Positions 60,110 to 64,000 of a stretch of DNA of 64,000 nt are shown here, piece after piece (the first letter of the stretch is position 1; each line of letters opens with the position of its first letter). The notes under the pieces are model-generated. The model did no database searches, was not told where the DNA came from, and saw only the letters and a list, made by a program, of their open reading frames with translations. The DNA comes from Flaccisagitta enflata. Its lineage: Eukaryota; Chaetognatha; Sagittoidea; Aphragmophora. A program made the translations under genes and the position numbers. The stretch covers positions 50,778,001 through 50,842,000 of the forward strand of contig OZ231126.1 of the NCBI GenBank assembly GCA_965153355.1, in the 5' to 3' direction.

Positions 60110-61070
60110 TGTAGTCGTCTTAGCTTAGCCGCCTGTTGTTGTGTGCTCTGTGTTTTCATTTTAAACTCAAATAAAAGATTTTTTGACTGTAGTGTGTCGC
60201 AAATGCAAGAATTGGAAACAGGAGCATTTGTGAGTGTTTTGTCCGGTGGTTTCCATGGCATTCTGCGGCTTGATTTTTTTCTGTAAACATAGCTCCCCCA
60301 CGAGTTTTTAAGAAACCTATGACTAGAAAAGTCAAGAAGAAAAGAAAGAAAAAGAGCGCAAAAAAAGCTTACCAAAAGAACCGTTAAAAATTATTTTCCA
60401 TCTATTCTTCCATCTGAAAATTTAAAAAAACGCTTGACCTTATTTTTTTTTAACAGGGTAGGGTAACATCCAAATTCTAAGCTCTTGCAGTGAAACGATC
60501 TCTTGCTCATGTATAGACAATTCAAAAAAAGATGAAAAGCACAGATTCATTTTTTTAAAATGATCATCTAATTGACAGGACAGCCGCTTTCATGCTGGAA
60601 GTATGTGATAGACTAGGAAACAGATAGATTGTTCAACCAACATACAGCTCCCTGACAAGGAATAAAGGCGTAGACATCGCTCTGTACAAAAAAAATCTGC
60701 TAAATCCGACAATAAAAGAAGGACGCATTGTTGCCAGAACTGGCTTTTATTTTTCTTCCAAAGGTCTTCAAAAAGAAAAAAAAGAAATTCCCGCTGGGCT
60801 GATCTACTCGATTTTGATGATGCGGTTCTTTAAAAAAAAAGAAAGAAAAAGACCACCTCCACCTTCATTTTCTCTCCTCCTCCTATTCTCCTCCCCTCGT
60901 CCAGCATTCCATTTCCCCCATCCTCCATCTTTCTCCCCTGTCCCCGCAACCCATCCACGGCAGCAATAAATAAGCACGAGGTCTAGCAATGATCTTTTGT
61001 TGGTGAATATTATCCCACCATTTATACCAACAGTCCCTCATAGATGACCCCACAATGAAAAACAAGAATT
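60110..61070. other. No gene seen
   Basis: It includes a C-rich stretch at 60850-60960; otherwise AT-rich without supported features. Confidence 0.4.
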
Positions 61071-61077
61071 TGCGATG

Positions 61078-61272
61078 AACAAGGCCGGATACACGGCTAC
61101 CCTAGTAGCGTGCGGGTGGGCAGGGCCAGTATTTGAGTTTCTGGAGCGTTTTGGCAAGTGCAGTGAAGCCAAAGACCACAAAAATATAAAAAAAATAAAA
61201 TGGGGACTGACCAACCGACCAACCGACCGACCGACGGACAAAGCGGGGTGTAGAGTCGCGTAGCACGCGACT
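61078..61272 (-). mobile_element. GTCGCG-family element, well preserved
   Basis: AACAAGGCCGGATACACGGC, GACCGACCGACGGACAAAGC and head AGTCGCGTAGCACGCGACT. Confidence 0.85.
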
Positions 61273-61352
61273 AAAAAGTGTCCTCGATCGTTCTGATGTC
61301 AAATATCTCTCAAGTTACACAAAATTGCAAAAGTGGACCTTTGGATTTTGTA

Positions 61353-61947
61353 ACAATAGCACAAGAAAAAACGGAACAACTTGTTTTGCTTATTTTTGCT
61401 GAACTGAGAGATTAAACCATAGAAAATTCATGACCGTTTGAAAGTTCTGCAAAAGATCTTTCAAACGCCACGTTGCTGGTCATTCTAGTGTTATTCGTTT
61501 AGAAATGGCATTGGAATGAGTAAAAACATTGCCCCATTCAATTTTGCGTTTGTTTGAATGAAAAGGTTTTGTAAAAAGACATAGTTAACTTTAACAAGCT
61601 CTAACTTTTAAACCGTTTGAGATACAGACCTGGGATTGGTCTAGAATGAAAGAAAATTTAAAAATCTTTAAAATCCTTCTGAGAAAAAGTTCGATTAATC
61701 ATTTTTTTGTCTTTTTCCCATGGATTAACAAAAAGATGCAGCTTCTTCAACTTCAACTTTCACAACTGTGACTACCTGCTCTTTATTTTTATGCCATTTC
61801 TAAACGAATAAAGCTAGGACAACCAGCAAGGTCGCATTTGAAAGATCTTTCGCAGAGCTTAAAAACGGTCATGGATTTTGCTATGTTTTTCTCATTGGAT
61901 GATTACGAAACACTGACATTTTGTTCCGTTTTTTTTTGTGCTACTGT
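61353..61947. mobile_element. 595-bp TA-flanked foldback element
   Basis: ACAATAGCACAAGAAAAAAC is matched in inverse near 61920-61947; TA at 61351-61352 and 61948-61949. The arms share the CATGACCGTTTGAAAGT and TTAGAAATGGCA blocks in inverse orientation. Confidence 0.75.
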
Positions 61948-62194
61948 TAGGTAAGATTCATGTTCTGAAAATATTTTTTCCATCGCAACCACTGGCATTC
62001 AATCTTTTTCACATGTTACTACTAGAGTAATATGAAGCGTGTTTGTTTTCATCAATTTTTAGTTATGATATATTAGATTGAGGTCTGAAACTTGGTCCCA
62101 GAGTTCAATAACAGTTTCTTTTATATTGTAAGTGAAAGTTTGAAATGTGAAAGTCAATTTATACTGCAAACAGGGTCTCCAGGGTCCAGTGTGC

Positions 62195-62430
62195 CATCCG
62201 GCCAATCCCCCTCCCCGTCCTTCTCTCCCATCCTCTTCCCCCGTCCCCGCTCCCCATTTTCCCCGCCCGTCCCTCTCACCCGTCTTCTTCCCCGTCCCCG
62301 CTCCCCATTCCCCCCCGTCTTTCTCCCCCGTCCTTCTCTCCCATCCTCTTCCCCTGTCCCCGCTCCCCATTTTCCCCGCCCTTCCCTCTCACCCGTCTTC
62401 TTCCCCGTCCCACGCCCCCGGCCCTTTCTA
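62195..62430. repeat. C-rich degenerate repeat (CCCCGTCC/TTCTCCC)
   Basis: It contains a roughly 120-bp unit repeated twice (TCTCCCATCCTCTTCCCC blocks at about 62222 and 62337). No gene. Confidence 0.8.
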
Positions 62431-62549
62431 TCCTCACAACTTCCGCCTCTTCATTCGTGCATTCATCACCTCCGCCCATTTTCTTTCTTCTTGTACGGTA
62501 TTTCTCTCACTGCAAAATCATATCAGACGTTAACAAATCAACACTTTTT

Positions 62550-63753
62550 AGTCGCGTGCACGCGACTCTAAAACCCGCTCCGTCGGTCTGTCGGTTGGTC
62601 GGTCGGTCGGTAACACTTAGCTTTTTTGCGTCGTTTTTGGTCATTTTGGGTTATCTGGAGTTATTTTGAGTCATTTTAAGTCCTCTGTAGACTTACTCTA
62701 AGTCTGGTCTAAGTCTGGTCTAAGTCTGCTCTAAGTCTGGTCTAAGTCTGGTCTAAGTCTGGTCAAAGTCTGGTCTAAGTCTGGTCTAAGTCTGGTCTAA
62801 GTCTGTTCTAAGTCTGGTCTAAGTCTGGTCTAAGTCTGGTCTAAGTCTGGTCTAAGTCTGATCTATGTCTGGTCTAAGCCTGGTCTAAGCCTGGTCTAAG
62901 TCTGGTCTAAGTCTGGTCTAAGTCTGGTCTAAGTCTGGTCTAAGTCTGGTCTAAGTCTGGTCTAAGTCTGGTCTAAGTCTGGTCTAAGTCTGGTCTAAGT
63001 CTGGTCTAAGTCTGGTGTAAGTCTGGTCTAAGTCTGGTCTATGTCTGGTCTATGTCTGGTCTAAGTCTGGTCTAAGTCTGGTCTAAGTCTGGTCTAAGTC
63101 TGGTCTAAGTCTGGTCTAAGTCTGGTCTAAGTCTGGTCTAAGTCTGGTCTAAGTCTGGTCTAAGTCTGGTCTATGTCTGGTCTAAGTCTGGTCTAAGTCT
63201 GGTCTTAGTCTGGTCTAAGTCTGGTCTAAGTCTGGTCTAAGTCTGGTCTAAGTCTGGTCTAAGTCTGGTCTAAGTCTGGTCTAAGTCTGGTTTAAGTCTG
63301 GTCTAAGTCTGGTCTAAGTCTGGTCTAAGTCTGGTCTAAGTCTGGTCTAAGTCTGGTCTAAGTCTGGTCTAAGTCTGGTCTAAGTCTGATCTATGTCTGG
63401 TCTAAGTCTGGTCTAAGCCTGGTCTAAGTCTGGTCTAAGTCTGGTCTAAGTCTGGTCTAAGTCTGGTCTAAGTCTGGTCTAAGTCTGGTCTATGTCTGGT
63501 CTAAGTCTGGTCTAAGTCTGGTCTAAGCCTGGTCTAAGCCTGTTCTAAGTCTGGTCTAAGTCTGGTCTAAGTCTGGTCTAAGTCTGGTCTAAGTCTGGTC
63601 TAAGTCTGGTCTAAGTCTGGTTTAAGTCTGGTTTAAGTCTGGTTTAAGTCTGGTTTAAGTCTGGTTTAAGTCTGGTTTTAGTCTGGTTTTAGTCTGGTTT
63701 TAGTCTGGTTTTAGTCTCTGTCTCGCACGCGACTTATAGGTGTTGGCCTTGTT
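62550..63753 (+). mobile_element. GTCGCG-family element expanded by an internal minisatellite
   Basis: Perfect palindromic head AGTCGCGTGCACGCGACT, GGTTGGTCGGTCGGTCGG tract, then the 11-bp array, then CTCGCACGCGACT and GTTGGCCTTGTT tail. Confidence 0.85.
62698..63716. repeat. 11-bp minisatellite TCTAAGTCTGG, about 92 copies
   Basis: Near-perfect head-to-tail array of about 1.02 kb; variants (TCTATGTCTGG, TCTAAGCCTGG, TTTAAGTCTGG) cluster, the last toward the right end. Confidence 0.98.
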
Positions 63754-63879
63754 AAAGGGATATTTCATTTTTCATCCAAAAACAGGCAACCTCAAGCAAA
63801 AAAAGAGTTGAACATACAGCTGAGCTTCCCTAGAGTGCATTTCAAGACGCTGAGTAAAATAATGCCTTATCGGAAAAAA

Positions 63880-64000
63880 AGTCGAAGTCTAGGCCTTCCA
63901 ATGAAATTTATAGGGTAAGTAAATTGGATAATTCTCTTTCATTTTGCGCCAAGCAGAATGCTCTACGACAAATATTTTTTGCGTGATGATTTTTTAAAGA
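63880..64000. repeat. Dispersed repeat (partner of 20235-20470)
   Basis: Runs off the window end. Confidence 0.7.

Noticed and set aside
62059-62571. Pro/Arg/Ser- and Gly/Arg-rich frames
   Set aside because: Derived from the C-rich degenerate repeat.
62698-63716. CRISPR-like regular array
   Set aside because: An 11-bp head-to-tail minisatellite without spacers, in a eukaryotic genome.

Overview
This window is non-coding-rich eukaryotic DNA, almost certainly from an invertebrate metazoan. The evidence is split exons with GT/AG borders, Tc1/mariner-type and other TIR elements with TA target duplications, a decayed non-LTR reverse transcriptase, very abundant microsatellites, and a patch of degenerate TTAGGG. 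There are no operons, Shine-Dalgarno sites, rRNA genes or CRISPR arrays. I cannot name the species.

Genes. On the minus strand I can chain 22 candidate exons (36674 down to 1485), nearly all delimited by AG/GT, whose reading phases agree at all 21 junctions. They encode at least about 1,848 residues of an extremely cysteine-rich, acidic, apparently extracellular protein that continues past the left edge of the window. It has four zones: an N-terminal zone with a Gly-rich hydrophobic start (exons A-H); a zone of repeated C-x3-V-x-V type segments (I-N); a Cys-containing heptapeptide array (O); and very acidic Cys-rich exons with a recurring VPDFPG motif (P-V). Whether this is one gene or two or three consecutive genes rests on two weak joints (H/I and O/P). 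A separate two-exon plus-strand gene (29332-31345) encodes a 460-residue secreted protein with a C-terminal ephrin-receptor/GCC2-GCC3-like cysteine module. If the minus-strand chain is one gene, this one lies antisense inside its I/J intron.

Layout. 1-7.4 kb: exons V to P among CAA, CTTT and GA microsatellites. 7.4-21.4 kb: no gene; a nested transposon complex (7.97-13.6 kb), a GGGCCC tandem array and dispersed repeats, all in the putative O/P intron. 21.4-25.3 kb: exons O to J. 25.3-29.3 kb: repeats, including a Tc1-like fossil. 29.3-31.4 kb: plus-strand gene. 32.0-37.2 kb: exons I to A and a possible signal-peptide exon. 37.2-64 kb: no convincing gene; a nested pair of foldback elements (38.99-41.72 kb), several short TIR elements, a reverse-transcriptase fossil and an 11-bp minisatellite of about 1 kb at the right end.

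Two repeat families dominate and I could not match them to anything I know. One is a roughly 150-300 bp GC-rich element with a palindromic AGTCGCGTGC/GCACGCGACT head and a tail ending in CCGGCCTTGTT (at least 15 copies). The other is a foldback family with GGGCAGCGGCCCC-type inverted ends enclosing a minisatellite whose orientation flips at the centre (about 10 copies). Coordinates of repeat ends are read by eye and are approximate unless a target duplication is stated.
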